Positions 43,058-53,039 of a stretch of 64,000 bases of DNA are shown here, in pieces. Below the pieces are notes generated by a model that saw only the letters and a list, made by a program, of their open reading frames with translations, searched no databases and was not told the DNA's origin. Source of the stretch: Moraxellaceae bacterium (GTDB taxonomy: Bacteria; Pseudomonadota; Gammaproteobacteria; Pseudomonadales; Moraxellaceae). The DNA is taken from positions 1-64,000 of the forward strand of contig SECL01000005.1 in assembly GCA_004173455.1 (NCBI GenBank), in the 5' to 3' direction. A program made the translations under genes and the position numbers. Every line of letters starts with the position of its first letter. The stretch's first letter is position 1.

Positions 43058-44152
43058 CTATTTGTCTGACTTAGCTAACGCCTGACTGGCTGGCACGGTG
43101 TTTTGCTGACGTGCAAACGCCTCTACGGCGGCAATGCGTGCCGTGGTGGCTGGATGCGTGCTGAGCAATTCGATGCTGGGATCATCCTTTTCCATACGGC
43201 TTAAAAAGCGCGCAAAGTAGCTAACCGGAATGTGCTGGCGACTCAGGGTTTGCATGGCATAAAGATCGGCTTGCCGCTCAAACTTGCGTGAATAGCTCAA
43301 GCTCAGCAGAGCATACGGTGCATTACTCACCAGATCAGACACATCGCCAGTGATCCAGGTAATCACGACAGTCATGCCCAGTGCTGACAGAACCTGCTGC
43401 ATGGTATGCCGTTCGGTCAAGTGTCCCTGTTCATGCGCCAGCACGCCAATCAGCTCACGATCATCCTGTGCCAGTTGCACCAGCTCATCGGTCATGACAA
43501 TGGTATTGTTGGGCAAGGCTAGTGCATTGGCACCCAGATTATCGCCCTGCCGAAATATCAGTTTTGCCGGATGCTGCCCCGCCACATAGCGCGTGTAAAG
43601 CTGACGAATTTGTTGCTGGCGTGCGAGAGGCAACTGGCTTTTTTCGGTGAGTTGTTCAATGTTTTCCTGCGCCTGATTACCAATGGAATCCAAAGTATTG
43701 GCAGGCAAATGCAACGCCAGCTGTTGGGCACCATAGGGAATCCCAAACTTGACTAAGGCGCCCATGATGACCACCATTACAATGAGGCTACAGGCAATCA
43801 ATAGCGGACTACGCTCCAGAGCCCAGATGCGCTGGTTGATTTTCTTGGATTGAAGCGAAAGCCATGTAGGTAATTGTGGCTGTAAGAACTCAATACGGGC
43901 TTCATCCGGCAGCTCAATCACTGGATTGATCTGACCCAGCGCACCAATTAATTGCATATCCGCACAGGCATAGCAAAACTGCTGGGTACTGGTCGTGACA
44001 GTGACGTGGGTTTCTTCCAATGTATTTTTCAATGTATTTTCTTGCAGGCTCAGTACTGCTTGCTGCGGCCTAGCAACAATCCCATCATAAAAAACAATAT
44101 CAATGCAAGCGTGAGCACTGCTATTACTGGCAGCCGGAACAGATGGCGTCAT
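43058..44152 (-). CDS. Membrane-anchored M48-family zinc metalloprotease
   Basis: A 364-residue protease. An amino-terminal cytoplasmic part of about 115 residues precedes one transmembrane helix (LLIACSLIVMVVIMGALV). The M48 domain follows, with the zinc motif HEQGH in LIGVLAHEQGHLTERH and the third ligand Glu in the SYSRKFERQADLYAM segment. A TRIAAVEAF end fits the family, which includes HtpX and BepA-type membrane quality-control enzymes. It starts 13 bases after the yjgN gene and is probably its partner in an operon, both concerned with the membrane. Confidence 0.85.
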   Translation of the reverse strand: MTPSVPAASNSSAHACIDIVFYDGIVARPQQAVLSLQENTLKNTLEETHVTVTTSTQQFCYACADMQLIGALGQINPVIELPDEARIEFLQPQLPTWLSLQSKKINQRIWALERSPLLIACSLIVMVVIMGALVKFGIPYGAQQLALHLPANTLDSIGNQAQENIEQLTEKSQLPLARQQQIRQLYTRYVAGQHPAKLIFRQGDNLGANALALPNNTIVMTDELVQLAQDDRELIGVLAHEQGHLTERHTMQQVLSALGMTVVITWITGDVSDLVSNAPYALLSLSYSRKFERQADLYAMQTLSRQHIPVSYFARFLSRMEKDDPSIELLSTHPATTARIAAVEAFARQQNTVPASQALAKSDK

Positions 44153-44165
44153 CAGGTTTTATCTC

Positions 44166-45344
44166 TTAAAGCGATACATCAATATCCAGAATATCGGTCA
44201 GTTCTTCGGCAAAGGCTGAAGGATCCTGCAGCGCCATGGTCAGCAAATCATTGGGGCTATTTATCAGATGCACACTCAGGCTTTCAATCTTGTAGCGATA
44301 AATACGTACCGCAGCCCAAGCTGATAGCAAGCCAAAACTGACAATTTTGGCCAGCCAGTTGCTCACTACAATCCAGCTATAACGCCATTGATTGATGTCA
44401 CACGCAAAGCGATTGCTGGCCAGTGACACATGGTTCCAAGTGGCCTTGTACAGTCGTGCCTGTATGAGTGGCACAATTAACAGCATCATCACATAAATGC
44501 CCGCTATAAACGCAATCGTTGCAGCCGAAAAGCCGCCAGAAAAATTCATTCCAGTCAAACCAACCAGGAGTCCGCCAACAACCATTATGCCCAGCAGCAT
44601 AAAATACGGCACATAAATCGCGCTAAAATAACGGCCAACATCCACATCTAGCTTAAAATCCAACTGCCCCAGATGCAGGTGATTAAACTGATAACGCTTG
44701 TAAAGCCAGATCGCATACGGCGTCATAATGCCCAGCGTAAACACCATAATCAGCAGGCACAGCAGCAAGGTTTTATAAATCTGAGCCGTTGAACCAGAAA
44801 AAAACAAACGGCTATTGCTGTACTTGCTGTTGCGGGCATTAAAGCGAAACGTGGCGCGCAATAGCCACGGCAAAACCAGAAACAATAACATAAAACCAGC
44901 GATAGCCATCTTGGGCGAATACTGCCCTGCAAAGGCATAAATAAAATACACCGCAGCGGCAATCATGCGACCTGCCAAAATTTTGGTAGGAATGCCGGTA
45001 AAATCAAACGCACGATCGGCCAGCCGAGTATGCCCATAAAAATAACGCAGGCGACGCACTTTGGCCCAAGGGGCATAAAAGCCGATAGTAATAATGGTGA
45101 GCACCAGATTGACAATCCAGATGCCAAAATACTCGCTGCCGTTGCCATGAAAGCTAAAGCGTTGCTGTGGCATAAAACCTGATGGCGGTGGCATGTCATC
45201 AACCGGCGAGAATGGTGGTGGCGCTATTGGTGCTTGTGCTACTGAGGGTGATGCTATTGCAGGTGGTGATGCCGGATCTGGCACCTGTGGAAAATGAATC
45301 TCACGACCACCCTCGGCGTCTGGGCTGGCAGGATACTGGCTCAT
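44166..45344 (-). CDS. YjgN family (DUF898) membrane protein
   Basis: A 392-residue inner membrane protein of the DUF898 family. A proline-rich cytosolic amino terminus of about 55 residues (VAQAPIAPPPFSPVDDMPPP) is followed by RFSFHGNGSEYFGIWIVNLVLTIIT, the family opening, and about seven hydrophobic helices. Trp-rich loops between helices, such as FYAPWAKVRRLRYFYGHT, are typical. The function is not known; it is often next to an M48 protease gene, as here. AAGGGGAG lies 4 bases before the ATG. Confidence 0.85.
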   Translation of the reverse strand: MSQYPASPDAEGGREIHFPQVPDPASPPAIASPSVAQAPIAPPPFSPVDDMPPPSGFMPQQRFSFHGNGSEYFGIWIVNLVLTIITIGFYAPWAKVRRLRYFYGHTRLADRAFDFTGIPTKILAGRMIAAAVYFIYAFAGQYSPKMAIAGFMLLFLVLPWLLRATFRFNARNSKYSNSRLFFSGSTAQIYKTLLLCLLIMVFTLGIMTPYAIWLYKRYQFNHLHLGQLDFKLDVDVGRYFSAIYVPYFMLLGIMVVGGLLVGLTGMNFSGGFSAATIAFIAGIYVMMLLIVPLIQARLYKATWNHVSLASNRFACDINQWRYSWIVVSNWLAKIVSFGLLSAWAAVRIYRYKIESLSVHLINSPNDLLTMALQDPSAFAEELTDILDIDVSL

Positions 45345-45595
45345 AAACTCCCCTTAATTATAAATGCCTTATTTTGCTAAATACTTTTGCTTTTAACGTT
45401 TTATCACGTCTTTTGCTACTTGGTTTACTGATTCAATCCCTTAAAGTTGTGGTGCAAATTGCGGTTGTTGTGACAATTAAAGTATTTATGCACGTGACCG
45501 TAAAAATGCACTCAAGCGGTTTTTGCTCAAGTGCAACCATTCAAATGCTTGTTCAACGCGATTTATTGCACGATCATAGCAATTAACTTTTGTTT

Positions 45596-46438
45596 TTACT
45601 GCAACTGTTCCGCATGAAACTGCAAATGATCCTGCACAAAACTTTGAATAAAATAATAGCCATGGTCATAGCCTAAATGACGGCGTAAAGTGAGCGGCTG
45701 GCCTGCGTTCTGACAGGCCAGTTCAAGCTGCTCAATACCGAGCTGGTTTAAAAACTGGTCTGCCATACCCTGATCCACCAATATGCTGTCAAACTGCTTA
45801 CCTTTTTGGGCAATCAACCGGCTGGCATCATGAGCTTGCCATGTGGTTTGATCATTCCCCAGATATTGGCTAAAGGCTTTTTTCCCCCATGCACTATCCA
45901 CTGGTGCTGCAATTGGTGCAAAGGCAGACAACGAGCGGTACAGTTTGGGATATTTAAACGCCAGTGTGAGCGCGCCATGGCCCCCCATAGAATGGCCGAA
46001 AATGCCTAGGCGTTCTAAATCGACTGGAAAATGGGCTTGAATCAGTGCATACAACTCCTGCGTGATATAGCTTTCCATCTTATAGTGCGGTGTCCACGGG
46101 GCTTGAGTGGCATCAATATAAAAACCAGCACCCTGTCCAATATCCCAGTGGTCGCCCTGTGCGGCATCACCACGCGGACTGGTATCTGGCGTCACCAGAA
46201 TAAAGCCCAGCTCGGCAGCCATGGCTTGTGCATGTGCCTTGATGGCAAAGGTTTCTTCGTTACAGGTCAGTCCCGCCAGATAAAACAGGGTTTTGCATTT
46301 TTTGGCCGCTGCGCTATTTGTTAAAGCCTGTGGTGGCAGGTAAATTCCAAACTTCATCGGCAGGCCAATCACGCTGGATTCATGCTCATAAATGCGCTGC
46401 TCACCGTTAAAGCAGCGGTTTGAGGATAGTTGTTTCAT
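45596..46438 (-). CDS. fghA: S-formylglutathione hydrolase
   Basis: A 280-residue serine esterase that splits S-formylglutathione to formate and glutathione in formaldehyde detoxication. Alpha/beta-hydrolase: oxyanion part FYLAGLTCNEE, nucleophile Ser in GHSMGGHGA, Asp in ILVDQGMADQF and His in YDHGYYF. Length fits the esterase D group. The partner glutathione-dependent formaldehyde dehydrogenase (adhC/frmA) is not next to it. Monocistronic. Confidence 0.93.
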   Translation of the reverse strand: MKQLSSNRCFNGEQRIYEHESSVIGLPMKFGIYLPPQALTNSAAAKKCKTLFYLAGLTCNEETFAIKAHAQAMAAELGFILVTPDTSPRGDAAQGDHWDIGQGAGFYIDATQAPWTPHYKMESYITQELYALIQAHFPVDLERLGIFGHSMGGHGALTLAFKYPKLYRSLSAFAPIAAPVDSAWGKKAFSQYLGNDQTTWQAHDASRLIAQKGKQFDSILVDQGMADQFLNQLGIEQLELACQNAGQPLTLRRHLGYDHGYYFIQSFVQDHLQFHAEQLQ

Positions 46439-46521
46439 AGCGCCCTCGCCTGTTTCTCAATACATCAATCAATTCGTGGGTTTAGGGTAGCACAGTCATA
46501 AAGGGGCTTGGTTGACTTGTC

Positions 46522-47130
46522 TTATTTGGACACCGAACCATGCCCCGTCCAGTAAAACCGCAGCAGCCAGTGTGCCGCGTCTCCGGCATAATCAATGCCT
46601 ACCCGCTTGGCCACGCTCACCGGAACAGAATCTTGCACTTTGTTTTCCACCCACAACCCCACTGTTTCACCCAACAGGTGATTGTTCAAGCGCTTATCCA
46701 CATGCAAATACTTGGTCAGCTTGGCAGGCCCTGCGCCAGTTCTGATCGGTTCGTTTTCGATATGCACTGCACGAATTAGCACAGCTTCCGGCTGGCCAAT
46801 TTCCGTGGTCACAATGTTGAGCAAATAATGTAGTCCATAAATCAGGTACACATATATCGTGCCTGCTTCCTTGTACATCACGCTGGTACGCGGCGTATGG
46901 CGACCTTCAAACGCATGGCAGCCTGCATCTCCAATGCCCAGATACGCCTCGGTTTCAGTAATCATGGCACGAACTATCTCCCCATCCTCCATACGACGGC
47001 ACAGATAGCAGCCAATCAAATCAGCAGCTACTACCGCAGTCGGGCGCTTAAACCAGGCATGATCCAGCATAAGGTTTGACGGCTCTGGCAGGTTTTTTGG
47101 CGCAACCAATACAGTAGGAGATTTTTGCAT
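46522..47130 (-). CDS. DNA-3-methyladenine glycosylase, AAG/MPG family
   Basis: A 202-residue base-excision repair enzyme that removes alkylated purines. Family marks: AADLIGCYLCRR, ITETEAYLGIGD with the catalytic Glu, HTPRTSVMYKEAGTIYVYLIYG, and a Tyr-rich loop that pushes the flipped base. The carboxy terminus RFYWTGHGSVSK is usual. A start at 47070 (MLDHAWFKRPT) is also possible, since the first 20 residues are not conserved in the family. It is divergent from mutM across 113 bases, so two glycosylase genes share a control region. Confidence 0.9.
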   Translation of the reverse strand: MQKSPTVLVAPKNLPEPSNLMLDHAWFKRPTAVVAADLIGCYLCRRMEDGEIVRAMITETEAYLGIGDAGCHAFEGRHTPRTSVMYKEAGTIYVYLIYGLHYLLNIVTTEIGQPEAVLIRAVHIENEPIRTGAGPAKLTKYLHVDKRLNNHLLGETVGLWVENKVQDSVPVSVAKRVGIDYAGDAAHWLLRFYWTGHGSVSK

Positions 47131-47243
47131 CTTTTTGCGCAGTGTCCTTGTTTTATCGACGTTAAGGCCAATATTAAACGCATTAACAGATTTATCTGTA
47201 AGCCCATTGTTGATAATCCTGTAACCACGTATTGAGTTCTGCG

Positions 47244-48065
47244 ATGCCTGAATTACCCGAAGTTGAAACCACCAAAACCAGCCTAGCGCCTTTAATTGGC
47301 CAAACGATCACGCAGGTGCAGGTGCGTCAATCCAGCCTGCGCTGGCCAGTGCCGGATGATTTATCGACATTGGTTGGGCAAAAACTGCGCAAGCTGGAAC
47401 GGCGTGCCAAATACATTCTGGCGCACTTCGATCAGGACGCGCTACTGCTGCATTTGGGCATGTCTGGCAGCTTTAGCATTTGTACGGGCAGTGAGCAATT
47501 ACGCAAGCATGATCATGTGGTTTTACAGTTTACTGATGAAAACAATCACATAAGTGAACTACGCTATCATGATCCGCGCCGGTTTGGCTGCATGCTCTGG
47601 CTGGAAAATGGCACACATATCCTGCTGTCCAAACTGGGACCGGAACCGCTAGATGACGCCTTTGACGCCTGCTATCTGACCAGCAAACTAAACGGCAAAA
47701 ATACCGCCATTAAGGTGGCGATTATGGACAATGCCGTGGTGGTGGGCGTGGGAAATATTTATGCCACCGAAAGCCTGTTCAATACCGCCATTCATCCAGC
47801 ACGTCCAGCCGGCTCAATCACTCAGCCTGAAATTGAAAAGCTGGTGCTGGAAATCAAGCGCATTTTAAAACAGGCCATTGATCTGGGCGGCTCCACCTTG
47901 CGTGACTACAGCAATGCCATGGGCGAGAATGGGTATTTTCAGCAAACCCTGATGGCGTATGGCCGCACGGGCGAGAAGTGCGTGAACTGCGACACACCGC
48001 TTGAAAACCTGAAACTGGGGCAGCGCGCCAGTGTATTTTGCCCACAGTGCCAGCCTTTAAAATAA
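47244..48065 (+). CDS. mutM: Formamidopyrimidine-DNA glycosylase (Fpg/MutM)
   Basis: A 273-residue bifunctional glycosylase/lyase that removes 8-oxoguanine and FapyG. The mature amino terminus must be Pro-Glu, so I start at the ATG giving MPELPEVETT, not four codons earlier. Visible features: Pro 2 nucleophile, Glu 3, Lys near 57 (RRAKYILAHF), helix-two-turn-helix with GVGNIYATESLF, and the zinc finger CVNCDTPL...FCPQCQ. All active residues are present. Confidence 0.96.
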   Translation: MPELPEVETTKTSLAPLIGQTITQVQVRQSSLRWPVPDDLSTLVGQKLRKLERRAKYILAHFDQDALLLHLGMSGSFSICTGSEQLRKHDHVVLQFTDENNHISELRYHDPRRFGCMLWLENGTHILLSKLGPEPLDDAFDACYLTSKLNGKNTAIKVAIMDNAVVVGVGNIYATESLFNTAIHPARPAGSITQPEIEKLVLEIKRILKQAIDLGGSTLRDYSNAMGENGYFQQTLMAYGRTGEKCVNCDTPLENLKLGQRASVFCPQCQPLK

Positions 48066-48124
48066 AAACGCGATGCGGTGAAAAACGGCTGATGACTCAA
48101 CCGTTTTGACCGTTCTTGCAAATT

Positions 48125-48571
48125 TTAAACATTTTTGGTTTTTAACTGATCACGAATTTCACGCAATAGCTTGATGTCTTCTGGCTCAGCAGCAGGTTTT
48201 TCTGGCGCTTTTTCTTTGCTTTCATTCAGGCGGCGTAAACGGTTAATCCCTTTTACCATCAAGAATACAATCCACGCCAGCAACAGAAAATTGATCAGCA
48301 CGGTCAAAAAGCTGCCATAACTGAGCACATTGATCCCAGCCGCCTTCAACTCAGCCAGCGAGGTCAAATTATTGGGATTATCGCCCAGCACAATAAACCA
48401 CTGGGAAAAATCCACATCACCGCCAATAATCCATGAAATAAATGGCATAAAAATGTCTTTCACCAATGAATCGGTAATCTTGCTAAACGCCCCACCAATA
48501 ATCACACCAATCGCCAGATCAATCATGTTGCCTTTGATGGCAAACTCTTTAAATTCTTGCAAGATGCTCAT
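48125..48571 (-). CDS. mscL: Large-conductance mechanosensitive channel
   Basis: A 148-residue inner-membrane channel, a homopentamer that opens under membrane tension on hypo-osmotic shock. [31 protein letters not shown] is the amphipathic first helix plus TM1 with its pore-lining glycines; TM2 is [16 protein letters not shown]; a charged carboxy-terminal helix follows. GGAG sits 7 bases before the ATG at 48571. The gene converges with mutM. Confidence 0.95.
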   Translation of the reverse strand: MSILQEFKEFAIKGNMIDLAIGVIIGGAFSKITDSLVKDIFMPFISWIIGGDVDFSQWFIVLGDNPNNLTSLAELKAAGINVLSYGSFLTVLINFLLLAWIVFLMVKGINRLRRLNESKEKAPEKPAAEPEDIKLLREIRDQLKTKNV

Positions 48572-48721
48572 GCAATCACTCCGGTTTATCTCATTGTCAG
48601 TTAAAAATTTAACCGATAACAATAGGTTATTAAATTTACAATAGTTTTCATGCTACCACTTTTTGTACTGTACTGTTTTTGCTCAAAAAAGACATTGGCT
48701 CACACAGTTTTGCAACACAAT

Positions 48722-48759
48722 AAAAAACCACCTGCCTCACCGGGAAACAGATGGTTTTT
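48722..48759 (-). terminator. Rho-independent terminator of typA
   Basis: Leftward, AAAAACCA-CTG pairs with CAG-TGGTTTTT around an inner GC-rich loop, 90 bases after the typA stop, and ends in T. Confidence 0.65.
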
Positions 48760-48849
48760 ACTGACTTCAGTCATATCAAAGTCATTTAACACTCGGCAAG
48801 CGAACTGCTTTGTTCAGCCATTCGCTTGCTCTGGTTAATGTATGGCTAC

Positions 48850-50703
48850 TTATTTACGACCAGCACGCTTACGATCATTTTCAGTGAGGAATTTTTTGCG
48901 CATACGAATGGATTTTGGCGTCACCTCAACCAGTTCGTCATCTGCAATAAATTCTAGCGCCTGTTCCAGCGTAAATTTAATGGCTGGGGTTAAAGTCAGC
49001 GCTTCATCCGTACCGCTAGCACGTACGTTGGTCAACTGTTTGGCTTTGGTTGGGTTCACCACCATGTCATCGCCACGTGAGTTAATACCCACGATCATGC
49101 CTTCGTACACTTCAAGCTGCGGCTCGGCAAACAGACGGCCACGATCCTGCAAGAAGTACAAGCCATAGGCCAAGCAAGTACCATTGGCCATAGAAATCAG
49201 CACACCGTTTTGACGCGATGCGCCTGTGGTGCTTTTAACCGGGCCATAATGCGAGAAGCTGGAAGTCATGATGCCTGAACCCGAGGTCATGGTCAGGAAC
49301 TCTGAACGGAAACCAATCAGGCCACGCGATGGCACAGTGGCTTCAATACGGATACGGCCTTTGCCGTCTACTTCCATATTGGTCAGCTCGCCACGGCGGT
49401 TACCCATTTGCTCCATCACGCCGCCCTGATGCTGTTCTTCCACATCAAAGGTCACGTTTTCAAACGGTTCCTGCATTTGACCATCAATTTCTTTCATGAT
49501 CACTTCAGGACGCGATACACCCAGCTCAAAGCCTTCGCGGCGCATGTTTTCAATCAGTACCGACAAATGCAGCTCGCCACGACCAGATACTTTAAAGCGG
49601 TCTGGAGAATCTGTGTCTTCAACACGCAATGCCACGTTGTGAATCAGCTCGCGTTCCAGACGCTCACGGATATTGCGCGAGGTCACAAACTTGCCTTCTT
49701 TACCGGCAAATGGCGAGTTGTTGACCTGAAAGGTCATGGAAACGGTTGGCTCATCCACAGACAATGGCGGCAACGCTTCCACTGCTTTCGGATCACAAAT
49801 CGTGTCAGAGATGTTCAGGGCATCAATACCGGTAATACAAATGATGTCACCAGCAGACGCGTCGGATACTTCAACACGCTCAAGGCCATGATAACCCATG
49901 ATTTGCAGGATACGGCCATTACGCTTATTGCCTTCTTTGTCCACCACCACCACTGGGGTGTTGGTTTTAACCGCACCGCGCTGGATACGGCCAATCCCGA
50001 TTACACCCACAAAGCTGTTGTAATCCAGACTGGAAATCTGCATCTGGAACGGGCCATCAATATCAACTTTTGGTGGCTCAACAATATCAACAATGGTCTG
50101 GAATAGCGGGGTCATGTCGTCAGCCATATCCGCTGGGTCATTACCGGCAATACCATTTAGCGCAGACGCATACACCACCGGGAAATCCAGCTGTTCATCG
50201 CTGGCACCCAGATTATCAAACAGGTCAAATACCTGATCCATCACCCAGTCAGGACGCGCGCCCGGACGGTCAATCTTGTTCAGTACAACAATTGGCTTTA
50301 GGCCACGGGCAAAGGCTTTTTGGGTCACAAAGCGGGTTTGTGGCATTGGGCCATCTTGCGCATCAACCAGCAGCAACACACAGTCTACCATCGACATCAC
50401 GCGCTCTACTTCACCACCAAAGTCGGCGTGTCCCGGCGTATCCACGATGTTGATGCGGTACTCCTGATCGGTGCGTTTATCTAACCATTTAATCGCCGTA
50501 TTCTTGGCCAAAATAGTAATACCGCGTTCACTTTCCAGCGCGTTGGAATCCATCACACGCTCAATTTCACCAGCACGGTCGCCCAGTGCGCCGGACTGTT
50601 GCAACAATTTATCAACCAGCGTGGTTTTGCCATGGTCAACGTGCGCAATAATGGCAATATTACGTAAATCTTTTACACTTGAATCACTTGCATTAGATGA
50701 CAT
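48850..50703 (-). CDS. typA: Ribosome-associated GTPase TypA/BipA
   Basis: A 617-residue translational GTPase related to EF-G that binds the 70S ribosome and helps 50S assembly, cold growth and stress survival. The GTPase domain has [20 protein letters not shown], the effector [24 protein letters not shown] and NKIDRPGA. Domains II, III and V follow, and the BipA-specific carboxy end [10 protein letters not shown]. Length is normal. Read leftward, monocistronic with its own terminator. Confidence 0.96.
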   Translation of the reverse strand: MSSNASDSSVKDLRNIAIIAHVDHGKTTLVDKLLQQSGALGDRAGEIERVMDSNALESERGITILAKNTAIKWLDKRTDQEYRINIVDTPGHADFGGEVERVMSMVDCVLLLVDAQDGPMPQTRFVTQKAFARGLKPIVVLNKIDRPGARPDWVMDQVFDLFDNLGASDEQLDFPVVYASALNGIAGNDPADMADDMTPLFQTIVDIVEPPKVDIDGPFQMQISSLDYNSFVGVIGIGRIQRGAVKTNTPVVVVDKEGNKRNGRILQIMGYHGLERVEVSDASAGDIICITGIDALNISDTICDPKAVEALPPLSVDEPTVSMTFQVNNSPFAGKEGKFVTSRNIRERLERELIHNVALRVEDTDSPDRFKVSGRGELHLSVLIENMRREGFELGVSRPEVIMKEIDGQMQEPFENVTFDVEEQHQGGVMEQMGNRRGELTNMEVDGKGRIRIEATVPSRGLIGFRSEFLTMTSGSGIMTSSFSHYGPVKSTTGASRQNGVLISMANGTCLAYGLYFLQDRGRLFAEPQLEVYEGMIVGINSRGDDMVVNPTKAKQLTNVRASGTDEALTLTPAIKFTLEQALEFIADDELVEVTPKSIRMRKKFLTENDRKRAGRK

Positions 50704-50969
50704 TCAATTAAATCCGGTAGTTTGTACATAACAGATGTACACAGTTTATTTTACTAGCACCCATCTGAATGCAAGCAACTAAAAATTTGGACGCGAAATT
50801 ATAGCAGAGAACCGGTTACAGCATTGGTTTTTTTAAATAGATGCAGCTGGTTACTTTGTAACCACTCAAGCGCAAGGGATAAAATCGGGTGCATGAATAC
50901 CGCATATTGCTCATTATTTCCCTGTCATACCAGCCTGATAAATGCAGATTGAATGGACAAAATAGCCCG

Positions 50970-51542
50970 TTAAGACAGATAAATCATCAGACAAATAACA
51001 ATGATAGGAATAATGACAAATAGGGTAAAAAATCCCGAAGCGTAAATAGGACTATAACGAACACTGGTAGGCACGGGACGTGAAAAATGAGTCATGGTAT
51101 CGCTAATCGGTGCTTCTTGCCCCGTGAGCAATATCTGCATAAAAGCCTCATTCAATGCGCTCCCTGCGCTATCACTCAACAAATAGGGATTAAACGGCTG
51201 GTCATAATGATTGGTAAAAAAATGGCGGATTCGCACATCCTCTAGAATATATTTCATTTGCCAGCGGTTAAAAGCCGGCGCTTCAATCGGCTCACAGGTC
51301 AGTTGCACAATATTAATATGGCGTGAGTCTTTGGCAATTTTATGATAAAGCTTGAAAACCTGTTCTCGCTCACCCTCAAGGCATTGAAAAAAATAGTTAT
51401 TATTATAAAACAATACACCATGAATATGTTGTTTGGCATTAAAGTGCCGCGCCTGATGCAAAATATCGATCAGGTCTCCTTGCACACCTGCCGCGCTGGG
51501 ATTGGCCATGCTGGCATATGTAATTCTGACGAGATCTTCCAT
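50970..51542 (-). CDS. BLUF-domain photoreceptor with C-terminal membrane anchor (copy B)
   Basis: A 190-residue protein. Residues 5-95 are a BLUF domain (blue-light sensing with FAD): VRITYAS with the key Tyr 9, GVLFYNNNYFFQCLEGE with the key Gln, and RWQMKYIL with Trp/Met near the flavin. Residues 96-155 form the helical cap. The last 25 residues are one hydrophobic helix (FFTLFVIIPIIVICLMIY), unusual in short BLUF proteins, which would tie the sensor to the inner membrane. It resembles the second BLUF protein 2 kb to the right along its whole length. No EAL or GGDEF domain is attached. Confidence 0.85.
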   Translation of the reverse strand: MEDLVRITYASMANPSAAGVQGDLIDILHQARHFNAKQHIHGVLFYNNNYFFQCLEGEREQVFKLYHKIAKDSRHINIVQLTCEPIEAPAFNRWQMKYILEDVRIRHFFTNHYDQPFNPYLLSDSAGSALNEAFMQILLTGQEAPISDTMTHFSRPVPTSVRYSPIYASGFFTLFVIIPIIVICLMIYLS

Positions 51543-51789
51543 AGTTATCCCGGTACAAAAGGCACAGTCTTTGGTTATAGCGCATTCACGGGCAAGGGTA
51601 AATATTGCTTTGTATTGAGTCAGTTTTATTAAATAACTTAACTGCTAAGACTGCACTAAAAATGTAAGCATCGGGTTGCAAAGCAATATACATTTATTGC
51701 TTTGCGGCTCATTTGGATTTGCTACTATGCCTGATTCGAAGTGTAATAAAAAATCCGATAATCCATCATCTGGAAATGGAATCCGCCTT

Positions 51790-52749
51790 ATGCAGTCTCC
51801 TCTATCACGCCGCTCGGTTGTGCTGGCAATGCTGGCCAGCCCATTACTGCCTGCCTGTAGCAGACTGCATTCTGGCTTAGCACCAGCAAGCCGCAAGCCA
51901 GCCCAAAAACACGCCGATAAATCCAACCATTCCAATGTGCAGCAAGCTAAGTTGCAACACGTGTGTGAATTTCTGGCACAACTGGAAACTCAGGCACAAG
52001 GCAGGCTTGGGGTATCGGCCATCAATACCGCTACTCAGCAACGGATTGACTATCGCGCCAGCGAGCGTTTTCCCTTGTGTAGCACGTTTAAGCTCATCGC
52101 CGTGGCTGCAATTTTGCATAAAAGCATGCATAGCCCCAATTTGTTGCAACAGCGCATGCAATACAGTATGCAGCAGGTCAAGGATTCCGGTTATGCGCCC
52201 ATTACCAGCCAGCATGTTGACACGGGCATGACCGTCAGTGAACTGTGTGCAGCCTGTATCAGCTACAGTGACAATACGGCAGCCAATCTGTTACTTCAAA
52301 TTCTGGGTGGGCCAGCCGCCTTGACCCAATTTGCCCGCAGTATTGGTGATCCGGCATTCCGGCTGGATCGCTGGGAACCGGCACTCAATACTGCCCTGCC
52401 CAATGACGTGCGCGATACCTCAACCCCCGCAGCAATGGCCGATACCTTACAACGACTATTAGTGAGTAATGTACTGGCTGATACCCAGCGTGCGCTATTG
52501 TTGTACTGGCTCAAAAACAATACCACTGGCAATGCCCGCATTCGGGCGGGTGTTCCCAAGGATTGGGTCGTGGGTGACAAAACCGGCACTGGCGCCTATG
52601 GCACCAGTAATGATATTGGCATTATTTGGCCAGCTCAGCAGGCACCGATTATTGTGGCCATTTATTTCACCACGCCTCTCAAAACTGCCAAACCCAATGA
52701 TCCAGTGATTGCCGCAGTCAGCCGGATTATGAGTCAAGTCTGGCGTTAG
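51790..52749 (+). CDS. Class A beta-lactamase (putative Tat-exported lipoprotein)
   Basis: A 319-residue serine beta-lactamase. All active motifs are present: CSTFK (Ser 98-x-x-Lys 101), SDN (160-162), E196PALN200 in the omega loop, and KTGTG (264-268). Position 69 (standard numbering) is Cys, but the partner Cys 238 of class A carbapenemases is absent, so carbapenem activity is not predicted. The signal has SRRSVVLAM (twin-arginine-like) and LLPAC (lipobox), suggesting a Tat-exported lipoprotein. A linker of about 25 residues follows. Best start is the ATG at 51790. It lies between two BLUF-module copies, on the opposite strand. Substrate range cannot be read from sequence. Confidence 0.9.
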   Translation: MQSPLSRRSVVLAMLASPLLPACSRLHSGLAPASRKPAQKHADKSNHSNVQQAKLQHVCEFLAQLETQAQGRLGVSAINTATQQRIDYRASERFPLCSTFKLIAVAAILHKSMHSPNLLQQRMQYSMQQVKDSGYAPITSQHVDTGMTVSELCAACISYSDNTAANLLLQILGGPAALTQFARSIGDPAFRLDRWEPALNTALPNDVRDTSTPAAMADTLQRLLVSNVLADTQRALLLYWLKNNTTGNARIRAGVPKDWVVGDKTGTGAYGTSNDIGIIWPAQQAPIIVAIYFTTPLKTAKPNDPVIAAVSRIMSQVWR

Positions 52750-52854
52750 TAATTTAAAAAGGCTACATCACAACAGCATGAACTGCTTGTTTGAAACCGC
52801 CATGACTAAGGTAGAACAAATATAAGAGATCAAAAAAGAATTAAAAACAGCATT

Positions 52855-52876
52855 AAAAAAACCGCCCGAAGGCGGT
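52855..52876 (-). terminator. Rho-independent terminator of the 67-aa gene
   Basis: Leftward, ACCGCC-TTCG-GGCGGT with a UUCG-type tetraloop and seven T. It also blocks entry into the bla 3' end. Confidence 0.85.
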
Positions 52877-53039
52877 GAGGAACTGATATTTTTTAAAAAA
52901 TCTATTTGGTCTTAACTCATCATCAGCTTAGCTCATCTAAGTAAGCCTGAATTCATTAGCCTAAACTAAACTTACTGCGATCATGCCGGATGACTTTATA
53001 GATGGACTTTAATAAGTGGCACATCTTTTTTAGGCAGCT

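Noticed and set aside
45374-45586. 70-residue hydrophobic frame divergent from yjgN.
   Set aside because: No ribosome site and no protein-like pattern; lies in the promoter region of yjgN and is probably chance.
49408-50106. 232-residue frame antisense to typA.
   Set aside because: Lies wholly inside typA on the other strand; composition is an echo of the typA codons (His/Asn/Gln-rich).
51790-52749. Possible carbapenemase, because Cys69 is present as in KPC/SME types.
   Set aside because: The partner Cys238 is missing (KTGTG followed by AYG), so the disulphide that marks class A carbapenemases cannot form.
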